From Salinisphaera sp. (GTDB lineage: Bacteria > Pseudomonadota > Gammaproteobacteria > Nevskiales > Salinisphaeraceae), in contig NZ_PBYA01000003.1 in the NCBI RefSeq assembly GCF_002729955.1, forward strand, positions 1 to 64,000: DNA of 64,000 nucleotides, written 5' to 3'. Shown in pieces: positions 20,530 to 30,175 of the stretch. The notes under the pieces are model-generated. The model saw nothing but the letters and a program-made list of their open reading frames with translations. It made no database searches and had not been told where the DNA came from. Position numbers and translations under genes: made by a program. Within the stretch, counting starts at the first letter, position 1; each line of letters starts with the position of its first letter.

Positions 20530-21474
20530 TTACAGCGTAATCACGACCTTGCCGACCGTACGCCCGCTTTCGATATGTTCGTGGGCGGCGGCCGTGTCTT
20601 CGAGCGCATAGCGCGCGGCGATATGCGGCACCAGCGCGCCGTCGGCCAGCATCGCGGCGATTTCGCGCATATTCTCGCCGCTCGGAAAGACGTGCATGAA
20701 GTAGTTCACAACCAGCCCCTTGGCCTCGGCGGCCTCGCGATCGCTTTCGACCAGCCCGGACGGCAGGTTGATGATCGTGCCGCCTTCGCGCATAACGCTC
20801 ACCGAGCGCTGGAACTGGGGCCCGCCCTGGGTTTCCAGACAGAAATCGATATCGCCGGTCACATCTTCGAAGCGCACCGCCTTGTAGTCGATATGTTCGT
20901 CGGCGCCGAGCGATTCGACGAACGCCTTGTTCTTTGCCGACGAGGTGGCGATGACATAGGCGCCCAGATGCTTGGCCATCTGAACCGCGAAATGGCCGAC
21001 GCCGCCGCTGGCCGCATGAATCAACACTCTGTCGCCGGCCTTGAGCTCGCCGAAATGGGTGAACGCCTGCCAGGCGGTGAGTGCGGCCAGCGTGCTCGCC
21101 GCGGCGGCCTCATACGACACGCCCGCGGGAATGACGGCGAGCTCATCCGCCGGCGCGTTCACGTACTGCGCATAGCCGTTGGGCGGCAGCGGGAAACGGA
21201 TCATGCCGAATACGGCATCGCCTTCGTTGAGGTGCTTTACGTCATCGCCGACTGCGACGACTTCGCCGGCCACGTCCCAGCCCAGGATCAGCGGCAGGGC
21301 GTGTTCCAGCTGCGAGGCCAGCGCTTCGCCCTGGCGGGTTTTGATATCGACCGGGTTCACGCTCACGGCGGCCGTCTTGATCAGCACCTCGCCCGGGCTG
21401 CAGACAGGCATGGGACGCTCGGCGAGCACGAGGTTCTTTGCAGGGCCGAACTGTTCGAAGGCAACGACGTTCAT
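20530..21474 (-). CDS. NADP-dependent MDR-family oxidoreductase (quinone reductase-like)
   Basis: PGEVLIKTAAVSVNPVDIKTRQG; RVLIHAASGGVGHFAVQMAKHLGA. Confidence 0.85.
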   Translation of the reverse strand: MNVVAFEQFGPAKNLVLAERPMPVCSPGEVLIKTAAVSVNPVDIKTRQGEALASQLEHALPLILGWDVAGEVVAVGDDVKHLNEGDAVFGMIRFPLPPNGYAQYVNAPADELAVIPAGVSYEAAAASTLAALTAWQAFTHFGELKAGDRVLIHAASGGVGHFAVQMAKHLGAYVIATSSAKNKAFVESLGADEHIDYKAVRFEDVTGDIDFCLETQGGPQFQRSVSVMREGGTIINLPSGLVESDREAAEAKGLVVNYFMHVFPSGENMREIAAMLADGALVPHIAARYALEDTAAAHEHIESGRTVGKVVITL

Positions 21475-21890
21475 CGGGGACAGGCTTCAACTGATTGTTT
21501 GGATAATACAAATATATCGCACCAGGCCCACCGGCCTCACGTCCACAGCCACGGCACAAGACCGCCCGGCCCATGACGGCGCGGTATGGCGAGCGGCGAG
21601 GAATTTTGCGTACCGCCCGTCAGCGCCGCCGGTGCGCTATTGCGCCCTGCCCACGGCACGCCCGTGCACGAGACTGGTGTGGGCAAATGAACTCTTGAAA
21701 TTCGAGCGAACGAGCGTAGATAGTCTGTTCGCGGCGTGGCTGTATGTCCGGACAGTCGCCGCGATTCATTATCCAACTCAACCCTCCGGACCGGGGCATG
21801 CGCCCCGCGCAGGCCAAGGCAGGCCTGCTCGTACAAGGCCTGGGCTCCCGTCAATAACGCAGCAACGCAAGAATCGCCCAGGAGCAACAA

Positions 21891-22553
21891 GTGAACGAGA
21901 CCATTTATGTCGTAGAAGACGACGACGCGATACGCGAATCCCTGAAAGGCCTGGCCAGCGATGCCGGCTACGCGGTGCGCTGCTTTCGTAGCGCCGAACG
22001 ATTCCTAGGCCATGCGCCGCGTATCGACGCGGGCTGTGCGCTCGTGGATATGCGCCTGCCCGGCATGGACGGCCTGCAGCTGCAGCGCCGAATCAGCGCC
22101 GCGGGGCTGGGCGTCAGGACGGTGTTCATCACCGGCTATGCCACGATCCGGCTGGCCGTAGAGGCCATGCAGCTTGGCGCCTCGGGGTTTCTGACCAAAC
22201 CCGCGCGCGCCGAGCAGCTGCTCGCCGAAATCGAACGCTGCCTGCGCCGCGGCAAGCGCCAGCGTGGGCGCCACGAGGCCGGCCGTGCCTATGCCCGCCA
22301 GCTCGAACGGCTCACGCCGAGAGAGGCGGAAACGGCGAACGGCCTGGCCAACGGCCTGACTACGCGACAGGTGGCCCTCGCGCTAGGCATCAGCAAGCGC
22401 ACGGCGGAAAGCCACCGCGCAAACATCATGGCCAAGCTGTATATCACCTCGGTAGCCACGCTGACCAAGATGGTCTGCCTGGCCGCATCTGACCACCAGC
22501 TGCCAGCGCACGGCGCCACCGCTGGCAAACGGCCGCCAGACTGCCGGCCATAG
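21891..22553 (+). CDS. FixJ-type response regulator (REC + LuxR HTH)
   Basis: YVVEDDDAIRESL, ALVDMRLPGMDGL, FLTKPARAEQLL; C-terminal LTPREAETANGLANGLTTRQVALALGISKRTAESHRANIM. Confidence 0.85.
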   Translation: MNETIYVVEDDDAIRESLKGLASDAGYAVRCFRSAERFLGHAPRIDAGCALVDMRLPGMDGLQLQRRISAAGLGVRTVFITGYATIRLAVEAMQLGASGFLTKPARAEQLLAEIERCLRRGKRQRGRHEAGRAYARQLERLTPREAETANGLANGLTTRQVALALGISKRTAESHRANIMAKLYITSVATLTKMVCLAASDHQLPAHGATAGKRPPDCRP

Positions 22554-22708
22554 CGACGCGCCCGGCCGGCTTTTCGGGCCGGCCGGGCGGCTAGCATCGC
22601 GTCCTCGCGCCTCGCTACCCGTATATTTTCCGACCGGTTCGTCCCGATATACCGCCACGGTTTGCGCTTTCTATATTGCGCATCCATTTAGCGCGATGGA
22701 GCGCTGTC

Positions 22709-23350
22709 ATGTGGCAATTCATCAGCGAGCATGCCGCCGCACTCACCGTGATCGTCACCGGGGTGACCCTGATCGTCTGGACCGTTTACGGCCAGCTCAT
22801 GTCCGCGAATCAGAGCCGCCAGCAGAAGACGCGTCTGTTCGTGACCCAGGGCAACGGCAGTGGCCTGGATTCCACCTGCCTGCTGACCAACATGGGCAAG
22901 GAGTTCGTGTTTCTGCGCGGTGTGTTCGTCGATCTTCACGACCGCGACGGCCATCACTACAGCGAGCCGGTGGAGAAGGAGTGGCAGGAACAGCCACAAA
23001 GCTATACGGCCGAAGACATCGGCCAGGGCCCGGTCGGCGCCAGCCAGCAACTGGCGCTCGGCCCGTTTCGATGGCTGGTAGCCGAAGCCGCCCGCAAGGC
23101 CGGCCTGCCCGAACAGGACGAGGATGCCGAACTCTGGCAACGGCTCGAGTCGTTCACCGTGACCGCGATCATCACCGCCGGCCCCTACGAACGCCTGATC
23201 GGCGCCGCCCATCGCTTTTTCGTGGATGCAGGCGACCGCCGCATCCGACCCGACCCGGAAGGCACGCGCCTGCGTACATCGCGCCGTGACGTGCGTGCGC
23301 TGAATCGGCGTCTGCGGGCCATGACCGAGGGCAGCGACCCGCCGGCCTAA
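22709..23350 (+). CDS. Hypothetical single-TM protein
   Basis: ORF with N-terminal hydrophobic segment; no family recognised. Confidence 0.5.
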   Translation: MWQFISEHAAALTVIVTGVTLIVWTVYGQLMSANQSRQQKTRLFVTQGNGSGLDSTCLLTNMGKEFVFLRGVFVDLHDRDGHHYSEPVEKEWQEQPQSYTAEDIGQGPVGASQQLALGPFRWLVAEAARKAGLPEQDEDAELWQRLESFTVTAIITAGPYERLIGAAHRFFVDAGDRRIRPDPEGTRLRTSRRDVRALNRRLRAMTEGSDPPA

Positions 23351-23400
23351 TCACGGGCCGCCGTGCTACGAGTGCGGCAATGTGTGCATCGACTGCCCGC

Positions 23401-24780
23401 TCAATCCTCCGTCAGGCCGTATTTTTCCAGCCGGTAACGCAGCGCGCCCCGGCTCAGGCCCAGGCGGCGGGCCGCGGCGGAGATGTTGTGACGGGTTTCG
23501 GCCAGCGTGCGTTCGATGAGACGGCGTTCGCTATCGGCCAGCGTTGGCGTGGCCTCGCGCGGCGTGGCGCCGGCTTCAAAGCCGGCCGGGGCGGCCGGCG
23601 TGGCCGTGGGCAACTGCAGGTGCGCGGCCTGGACCACATCGTCGGCGTGCACGAGCACGGCCCGCTCGATGACGTGGCGCAGTTCACGCACGTTGCCCGG
23701 CCAGGCGTAGGCGCATATCGCCGCGCGCGCGGCGGCATCGATACGCGGCACGGGCCGGCCGTAGCGTTCGGCGGTTCGCGCAGCGAAGTGTTCGGCCAGG
23801 GCCAGCACATCGTCGCCGCGTTCACGCAGCGGCGGCAGATGCAGCGTGAGCACGTTGAGCCGGTAGTAGAGGTCCTGGCGAAAATCGCCGCTCGCCATCA
23901 TCGCGGCCAGGTCGCGGTTGGTGGCGGCCACGAACCAGGCGCCGATCGCCCGCTCCGTATCGCCGCCGATCTCGCGTACGGTACGTGCTTCGAGGGCGGT
24001 CAGCAGCTTGGCCTGCAGCGACAACGGCAGCTCGCCGATTTCGTTGAGAAAGGCCGTGCCCTCGCCGGCCGCCGCCAGCAACCCGCGCCGGGCGCGATGG
24101 GCGTGGGTGAAAGCGCCTTTTTCATGCCCGAACAGCTCGGCTTCGACCAGATCCTGCGGCAGGGCGGCACAGTCCACCTGCACGAACGGGTGCGCGCCGC
24201 GCGCCGAGCGCGCATGCAACAGACGCGCGACGCGATCCTTGCCGGTGCCGGTTTCGCCGGTGAGCAGTACGTTGGGCGGTGCCTCGCCGGTACCCAGGGC
24301 CGCGATCCGATCGAGCTGGGCATACAGCTCGCGCATGGCTGCGCTGTTGCCGATCAGCGCCGTGTCCGGCGCGCTATCGGCCGGGGTGTCGCAGGCCGAG
24401 CGCGTGCCCGGGGTTTCGCGCGCCAGCGCATCGGCGACCACGCGATGCAGGGCGTCCAGATCGAGCGGCTTCTTGAGAAAGTCCACCGCGCCCAGGCGCA
24501 TGGCGGCGATCGCATCGTCGAGCTCGCCGTAGGCGGTCATCACCAGCGCCGGTATGTCCGGGATTTCGCCGCGCAGCCAGTCGAGAAAATCCAGCCCGTA
24601 GCCGTCGGGCAGGCGCAGATCCAGCACCGCGAGATCGGGCCGCCGGCGACGCGCGGCCAGTTTGGCGTTGGCGATGTTCTCGCACACCGCCACGGTATAG
24701 CCATCGCGGCGCAGACGCCGATCCAGCGCGCGGGCCAGCGCGCCCTCGTCTTCCAGCAGCAGGATGTGGGCGCTACTCAT
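23401..24780 (-). CDS. NtrC-family sigma-54-type response regulator
   Basis: REC (LAVLDLRLPDGYGLDFL), AAA+ GETGTGKDRVARLL, GAFTHA loop, Fis-type HTH. Confidence 0.85.
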   Translation of the reverse strand: MSSAHILLLEDEGALARALDRRLRRDGYTVAVCENIANAKLAARRRRPDLAVLDLRLPDGYGLDFLDWLRGEIPDIPALVMTAYGELDDAIAAMRLGAVDFLKKPLDLDALHRVVADALARETPGTRSACDTPADSAPDTALIGNSAAMRELYAQLDRIAALGTGEAPPNVLLTGETGTGKDRVARLLHARSARGAHPFVQVDCAALPQDLVEAELFGHEKGAFTHAHRARRGLLAAAGEGTAFLNEIGELPLSLQAKLLTALEARTVREIGGDTERAIGAWFVAATNRDLAAMMASGDFRQDLYYRLNVLTLHLPPLRERGDDVLALAEHFAARTAERYGRPVPRIDAAARAAICAYAWPGNVRELRHVIERAVLVHADDVVQAAHLQLPTATPAAPAGFEAGATPREATPTLADSERRLIERTLAETRHNISAAARRLGLSRGALRYRLEKYGLTED

Positions 24781-26204
24781 GGCGGATCGCTCAAAGGCAG
24801 ATGGATAGTTACGCAGGTGCCGCCACCGGGCGCCGGCGCATAGTCCAGCGTACCGCCATGGGCGTGAATGACCTTGTAGGCAAAGGGAATTCCCAGGCCG
24901 GTGCCGCGACGCTTGGTAGTCGGTAACGGCGCGCTCGCGTGCGGGTCCGGCCGTACCGCCATGCCCGGCCCGGCGTCGACGATGTCGAGCCGGGCCCGGC
25001 CGTCGTCGGCGGTGCCGGTGGTGACGCGTATGCGCGAGCCGGCCGGCGAGGCTTCAAGCGCATTCGCGAGCAGGCCGTGCAGGGCCTGTTCCAGCAGCGG
25101 CGCGTCGGCGTTCACCGCGACCGGCCCACGCCCGCGAACCAGCTCGATATCGGCCGCGGCCAGCCGGCCGCCGAGGGCGGCGATCGCGCCGTCGACGATG
25201 GCGTCGAACGGGCCAGGGGTACGCTTGAGATCGAGCGGGTGCAGGTAGGCCAACAGCGCGTTCAGCCAGCGTTCGAGCCGATCCGCGGCGTCCATGATGT
25301 CGGCGCCGGTTTCCTCGATTTCGTCGGCGGTGGCCTGGTGATCGAGCATTTGTGCGTTGGCACGAATACCGGCCAGCGGATTGCGGATGTTGTGGGCGAT
25401 GACCGGTACGAGCGCGCCGAGCGCGGCCTCGCGCTCGCGTTCGACCAGCGCCTGGCGCTTGTGTTCGAGTTCGGCGGCCATCGTATTGAGCGTATCCGCC
25501 AGATGGCGAACCTCGGCGACGCCCTGCGGGCGCAGCCTGTAATCGAGCCGCCCCTGGGCGATTTCACCGGTGCCGGCCACCAGCCGTTCCAGCGGGCGCA
25601 GGAATTCGCGCACGAAACGGCGATTGAGCCAGAGCGCGAGTGCGATGCCGAACAGCAACGGCAGCCACGCCAGCCATGGCGCCATGCGGTTCCACAAGTC
25701 CATGCGCTCGGCCAGGGCATCGCGGCGGGCGGCCACCTGCCGGGTAAGCCGGGCGTAGGCGCTTTCGAAATCGCCGGTCTGCCAGGTGTCGAAGGCGACC
25801 TGGTTCGTGTCGCCGCCCGGCGTGGTCACCACCCGGTTCATGGCCGCGAGAATCAGGCCGTAGGCGGTTTCCATACGGGCGATGCTGGCCTGCTCCTGGG
25901 GGGTGTCGGCTGCCCGGCGCATCCGATAGAAATGCTCGTCGATACGATACAGCCGTTGCCAGTAGTCGTCGCTCGGCCCCGCGGCGCCGTACTCGTCGAC
26001 CGTCTTGATCTGGCGATACAGATCGCCGCGTACCGCCTGGGCTTCGATCAACAATTCGTTGAAACGCAGCGAGCGCTGATAGCCCGCCTGCCAGAAGCTC
26101 GCCCACAGCGCGCCCAGGCCCGCGGCCGCCATCAATACCAGCAGCAGCGCGAGTTGATAGCGCTGAAGCAGGCGCTTGAGCGAATCGGCAGGGCGACGAA
26201 TCAT
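24777..26204 (-). CDS. Sensor histidine kinase (two TM, HAMP, HisKA, HATPase)
   Basis: PVIAHNIRNPLAGIRANAQML H-box; GTGLGIPFAYKVIHAHGG; ATGA overlap with response regulator gene. Confidence 0.85.
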   Translation of the reverse strand: MIRRPADSLKRLLQRYQLALLLVLMAAAGLGALWASFWQAGYQRSLRFNELLIEAQAVRGDLYRQIKTVDEYGAAGPSDDYWQRLYRIDEHFYRMRRAADTPQEQASIARMETAYGLILAAMNRVVTTPGGDTNQVAFDTWQTGDFESAYARLTRQVAARRDALAERMDLWNRMAPWLAWLPLLFGIALALWLNRRFVREFLRPLERLVAGTGEIAQGRLDYRLRPQGVAEVRHLADTLNTMAAELEHKRQALVEREREAALGALVPVIAHNIRNPLAGIRANAQMLDHQATADEIEETGADIMDAADRLERWLNALLAYLHPLDLKRTPGPFDAIVDGAIAALGGRLAAADIELVRGRGPVAVNADAPLLEQALHGLLANALEASPAGSRIRVTTGTADDGRARLDIVDAGPGMAVRPDPHASAPLPTTKRRGTGLGIPFAYKVIHAHGGTLDYAPAPGGGTCVTIHLPLSDPP

Positions 26205-26268
26205 TCCGCGAGTCTAGCCGTCGTGGGCGCCTCCCCGAAATGCCGATGGCGCCACGCGTTGCGACTCC

Positions 26269-26325
26269 GGCCAGGCGGCCAATAGTAGCCAGCCTCATCG
26301 GCCATTATTGGCCAATATGGCCAGT
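26269..26325. promoter_or_regulatory. Cluster of GGCCA/TGGCC inverted repeats, candidate enhancer (UAS)
   Basis: GGCCAATAGTAGCC, GGCCATTATTGGCC and TGGCCAATATGGCCA in tandem. Confidence 0.45.
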
Positions 26326-26412
26326 GACTGACCAAGGCGGGCACAGCGAACCTGGCGGTTGAAAAAGCCGTTGGCAGGCAAGCGCTTGCCGCGCGAACCG
26401 CGAGGTTGTCGC

Positions 26413-26428
26413 TGGCATGGTCGATGCA
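26413..26428 (+). promoter_or_regulatory. Putative sigma-54 promoter of pqqA
   Basis: TGGCATGGTCGATGCA: GG-N10-GC, about 33 nt 5' UTR to pqqA. Confidence 0.55.
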
Positions 26429-26471
26429 TCGATCACGGGTGCCAATCAATGATCAAACCAAGGAGATCGCG

Positions 26472-26549
26472 ATGAAACAGTGGACGACCCCGAAGGCCCA
26501 CGACCTGCGTCTGGGCTTTGAAATCACGATGTACATCAACAACCGCTAA
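26472..26549 (+). CDS. pqqA: PQQ precursor peptide PqqA (25 aa: [25 protein letters not shown])
   Basis: Conserved E-x3-Y (EITMY) core; SD AAGGAGA; directly upstream of pqqE. Confidence 0.92.
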   Translation: MKQWTTPKAHDLRLGFEITMYINNR

Positions 26550-26571
26550 ACCCGGTTGTCGTGTACGACGA

Positions 26572-26596
26572 GGGGGCTTTACGGCCCCCTTTCTTG
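26572..26596 (+). terminator. Terminator/attenuator-like hairpin between pqqA and pqqE
   Basis: GGGGGC-TTTACG-GCCCCC followed by a T-rich TTTCTT tract. Confidence 0.55.
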
Positions 26597-26613
26597 TGCG
26601 CACCGAGTTCACC

Positions 26614-27792
26614 ATGAGCGCCACGATTCCCACATTGCCGACCCGCCATGACAGCGAAACGACCGCCCGGCCGCTCTGGCTGCTGGCCGAGCTGACCTAT
26701 GCCTGCCCGTTGCAGTGCCCCTACTGCAGTAACCCGACGGAGATGGCACAGATCGGGCGAGAGATTTCCACCGAGGACTGGAAGCGCGTACTGCGCCAGG
26801 CCCGCGGCATGGGCGCGGCCCAGCTCGGGCTGTCTGGCGGCGAGCCGCTGGTGCGACAGGATCTGGAAGAAATCGTGGCCGAAGCTCGACAGCTCGGCTA
26901 CTACAGCAACCTGATCACCTCCGGCATCGGCATGGACGACGCGCGCGTGCAACGGCTCGCCGAGGCAGGCCTGGATCATATTCAGATCAGCTTTCAGGCC
27001 AGCAATGCCGAGCTGAACAACTTTCTCGGCGGCAGCGACAGCTTCGAAAAGAAGAAGGACATGGCGCGTGCGATCAAGCGTCACGGCTATCCGATGGTGC
27101 TCAATATCGTGCTGCACCGGAAGAACATCGACGATATCGAAGAAATCATTGCGATGGCGGAGGCGCTCGATGCCGACTATGTAGAACTGGCCAACACCCA
27201 GTACTACGGCTGGGCCTGGCACAACCGCGATGCACTCATGCCCACCCGCGAACAGCTCGCTCATGCCGAACGCGTGACCACGGCCTATCGCGAACGCGGC
27301 GGCGCGATGAAGCTCTATTTTGTGGTCCCCGACTACTACGAAGACCGACCCAAGGCCTGCATGAGCGGCTGGGGCGATATCTTTCTCACTGTCGCCCCCG
27401 ACGGCGCCGCCCTGCCCTGCCATGCCGCGCGCCAGCTACCCGGCCTGGAATTTCCGAACGTGGTCGACCACGACATCGACTGGATCTGGGGCGAATCCCC
27501 CGCCTTCAATCATTTCCGCGGCTACGACTGGATGAAGGAGCCTTGTCGCAGCTGCTCGGAAAAAACCAAGGACTTCGGCGGCTGCCGCTGCCAGGCCTAT
27601 ATGCTCACCGGCGATATGTACGCCACCGATCCGGTGTGTGCGAAATCACCCCAGCACCATCTCGTCACCGATGCGGTCGAGCGCGCGAACGCACAGCCGG
27701 CCGACGCCCCCGCGGCCCAGCCGATCGTGTTTCGCAACCCGAAGAATTCGAAGCGGCTGCATGGATCACGGGTGGCACGCGAACGGCCGTAA
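26614..27792 (+). CDS. pqqE: PqqA peptide cyclase, radical SAM
   Basis: [15 protein letters not shown] CxxxCxxC; C-terminal SPASM-type cysteines [18 protein letters not shown]. Confidence 0.95.
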   Translation: MSATIPTLPTRHDSETTARPLWLLAELTYACPLQCPYCSNPTEMAQIGREISTEDWKRVLRQARGMGAAQLGLSGGEPLVRQDLEEIVAEARQLGYYSNLITSGIGMDDARVQRLAEAGLDHIQISFQASNAELNNFLGGSDSFEKKKDMARAIKRHGYPMVLNIVLHRKNIDDIEEIIAMAEALDADYVELANTQYYGWAWHNRDALMPTREQLAHAERVTTAYRERGGAMKLYFVVPDYYEDRPKACMSGWGDIFLTVAPDGAALPCHAARQLPGLEFPNVVDHDIDWIWGESPAFNHFRGYDWMKEPCRSCSEKTKDFGGCRCQAYMLTGDMYATDPVCAKSPQHHLVTDAVERANAQPADAPAAQPIVFRNPKNSKRLHGSRVARERP

Positions 27793-27801
27793 ACTCCACG
27801 A

Positions 27802-27961
27802 TCAGTCGATATCCAGATCGTCGAAATGCCGCAGCGGCTCCATACGCTGATGGAGCAGGCGGATAACGGAGAGGCCGCGTGCGAGCGCGATAGAAAACTA
27901 AGGTAACGGTGATCGTGACGAAATCTTCCAGCGCCCGATTCAAAAGCCTATACGCCTTGAC
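27802..27961 (-). pseudogene. Decayed ParE-family toxin remnant
   Basis: N-terminal VKAYRLLNRALEDFVTITV and, in another frame, C-terminal ARGLSVIRLLHQRMEPLRHFDDLDID; about 50 aa total versus about 95 aa in intact ParE. Confidence 0.6.
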
Positions 27962-28217
27962 GATGCTTCATCCGGTCGGCAATATCTCGTAGTGATTCGT
28001 CGCTCTCACCGCTGCGTTCTCCGGCTTCTACAGCCGCGCGAAGTGCACCACTTGCCTGCGCCCGGCGTTCGAACAAACGCAATGCGCAGCGCACGACTTC
28101 GCTTGTCGAGCCGTAGCGGCCCGAGGCGACCCGTTGGCTCACAAACTCGTCCATCCGAGGACCAATCGTTATACGGGTCGTCCTGCGCATGTAACGCCCC
28201 ACGTGTGATTTATTCAC
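27948..28217 (-). CDS. ParD-like ribbon-helix-helix antitoxin
   Basis: RITIGPRMDEFVSQRVASGRYGSTSEVVRCALRLFERR. Confidence 0.8.
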   Translation of the reverse strand: MNKSHVGRYMRRTTRITIGPRMDEFVSQRVASGRYGSTSEVVRCALRLFERRAQASGALRAAVEAGERSGESDESLRDIADRMKHRQGV

Positions 28218-28404
28218 GCAATATAGCGAATCCGAAGACGCTTGGAATCTTCATTCTCCGCTTGCAGAAAACCGGAAACTCGATCAGAACCCACCGCCCT
28301 ATTCCGCACGGCTAAGCGCAATAAACGTTGGTTTGTCGACCATACATCCCGTGCGTACGACACCGTCAAAGAATGGCGTGGTCAGGGTCGATGCCTGTGC
28401 GCTG

Positions 28405-28680
28405 CTACCTATCCTCGCGCGTGTGCCATAGACGCAGTACGTAGACGGTATCGCCCACGACTTCGTAGCGAAGTTCGTATTGGCTCACCAGAATACGGCG
28501 CACCATCCGCGGTTCGAACTGAAACAGGTGCTCGCCGATATGCGGGTTGGTTAGCAAGGTACGGGGCGCCTCTGTAAGCGCTTGAACGGCCCGTACGGCC
28601 GCCGGTTTATTGGCCGCTGCCAGGAATTCATACAGTCGCGCCAGATCGGACAGCCCCTTGCTTGTCCATTTCAGCTGCAT
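28405..28680 (-). CDS. ParE/RelE-superfamily toxin
   Basis: LKWTSKGLSDLARLYEFL...LRYEVVGDTVYVLRLWHTRED; 92 aa. Confidence 0.8.
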   Translation of the reverse strand: MQLKWTSKGLSDLARLYEFLAAANKPAAVRAVQALTEAPRTLLTNPHIGEHLFQFEPRMVRRILVSQYELRYEVVGDTVYVLRLWHTREDR

Positions 28681-28949
28681 CAACGCGGTATTGATCGCGG
28701 TTCGTCGGTGTTCAGACTGTCGGCCCATGCCTGTACCGCATCGTGGTCGACGACCCGGCCTTCATCAACTTCCGCGAGGGCCTCACGTGTCAGCCGATCA
28801 CGTTCTTCCTCCTGGGCGATCCAGGAGGATAGCGCCTGCTTCATGATCCAGCCGCGCGAACGTTCCAGGCGCTCGGCCAGCTGGTCCACCTTCTCCGCCA
28901 TGGGAATCGGCACATGGGCGGTCAAAACACGGGTTTCGGTCTTTGCCAT
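28680..28949 (-). CDS. CopG/RHH-type antitoxin
   Basis: TRVLTAHVPIPMAEKVDQLAERLERSRGWIMKQAL; overlaps the toxin start. Confidence 0.8.
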   Translation of the reverse strand: MAKTETRVLTAHVPIPMAEKVDQLAERLERSRGWIMKQALSSWIAQEEERDRLTREALAEVDEGRVVDHDAVQAWADSLNTDEPRSIPR

Positions 28950-29035
28950 CGGGATTGCTCCATCCAACGACTCAATGTCGGCTTGCTCAACAACGCGGGT
29001 CGCTTCTAAAAGCCCTGAAGGGCGTTCTCGATTTA

Positions 29036-29058
29036 TTTTTAATCATATCGATTAAAAA
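29036..29058. promoter_or_regulatory. AT-rich palindrome TTTTTAATC-N5-GATTAAAAA upstream of TA operon
   Basis: 9-bp perfect arms. Confidence 0.45.
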
Positions 29059-29147
29059 ATAATCGGCAAGACGTAACCGAACGTCGAGCCCTCACCGGGG
29101 CGTCGGAGCAATAGCGAGACTGCGCTACACAATCTATCGCACTCGCC

Positions 29148-29432
29148 TCAAGCCAATACGACCCAACCGTGGGAGGCGGCAAGCTTCAAGAAATCATGCA
29201 CATCGGCCGTGACCTCGGCCCCGTCGAACGCCGCCGAGAGATCATCGCAGATCGCCTGCACGGACCGCTGGCCGTCGCAGCGCTGCAGGATTTCCGCCGC
29301 ACTGTCGTTGAGGGTGATCATGCCTTCTGGGTAGAGCAGGACATGGCAGTCCTGGGCCGGCTCGAACTGCAGGCGGTGGCCGCGGGCGATACGGGGCACA
29401 GCGTTGGCGCTAATCGTTTTCGGCGTGCTCAT
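29148..29432 (-). CDS. pqqD: PqqA-binding chaperone PqqD
   Basis: 94 aa; [25 protein letters not shown]; coupled to pqqC. Confidence 0.93.
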   Translation of the reverse strand: MSTPKTISANAVPRIARGHRLQFEPAQDCHVLLYPEGMITLNDSAAEILQRCDGQRSVQAICDDLSAAFDGAEVTADVHDFLKLAASHGWVVLA

Positions 29433-30175
29433 CGGCTCGGCTCCGGGCAGCTGTGGTAGGGCGGGCGGTCTTCGACATAGGCCATCCACATGGCATCGAG
29501 CATGCTCCAGAGCACGTCGAGCTTGAACTGCAGAATGTTCAATGCGTGTTCCTGCTGTGCGCGGGTGACGAAATGGTCGAGCGTAACGCGCAGGCCGTGT
29601 TCCACATCGCGCCGGGCTTCGGACAGGCGTTTGCGGAAATAACTCAGGCCGGCATCGTCGATCCAGGGGTAGTGATCGGGCCAACCGGTCAGGCGCTGCT
29701 GGTGGATTTCGGGGGCGAACAGTTCGGTGAGCGATGAGCAGGCCGCTTCCTGCCAGGTCGCCCGCCGGGCGAAGTTCACGTACGCATCCACGGCGAAGCG
29801 CACGCCAGGCAACAGGTCGGTGAGATTCGCGACGCGTTCGCGATCCAGACCCGTGGCTTCGGCCAGCATCAGCCAGGCTTCGATACCGCCGGTTTCGCCG
29901 GGCGTGCCGTCGTGGTCGATGATGCGCTGGACCCAGAGTTGGCGCGCGGCCGGGTCCGGACAGTTGGCAAGCACGTTGGCATCCTTGATGGGGATGCACA
30001 CCTGATAGTAGTAGCGGTTGAGCACCCAGCCGCGTATCTGATCCGGCGTGCAGCGGCCCTCGTGCATCATCCGGTGATAAGGATGATGAATGTGATAGCG
30101 GGCACCGAGTGCCCGCAGGCGGGCTTCGAACTCGTCGCGCGGCCAGGCTTCGCGCTCGTCAATCGCAACACTCAC
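29429..30175 (-). CDS. pqqC: Pyrroloquinoline-quinone synthase PqqC
   Basis: [32 protein letters not shown]; 248 aa. Confidence 0.96.
   Translation of the reverse strand: MSVAIDEREAWPRDEFEARLRALGARYHIHHPYHRMMHEGRCTPDQIRGWVLNRYYYQVCIPIKDANVLANCPDPAARQLWVQRIIDHDGTPGETGGIEAWLMLAEATGLDRERVANLTDLLPGVRFAVDAYVNFARRATWQEAACSSLTELFAPEIHQQRLTGWPDHYPWIDDAGLSYFRKRLSEARRDVEHGLRVTLDHFVTRAQQEHALNILQFKLDVLWSMLDAMWMAYVEDRPPYHSCPEPSR

Noticed and set aside
26371-26392. TTGGCAGGCAAGCGCTTGCC as sigma-54 promoter of pqqA
   Set aside because: GG to GC spacing is 13, not 10; the site at 26413 fits instead.
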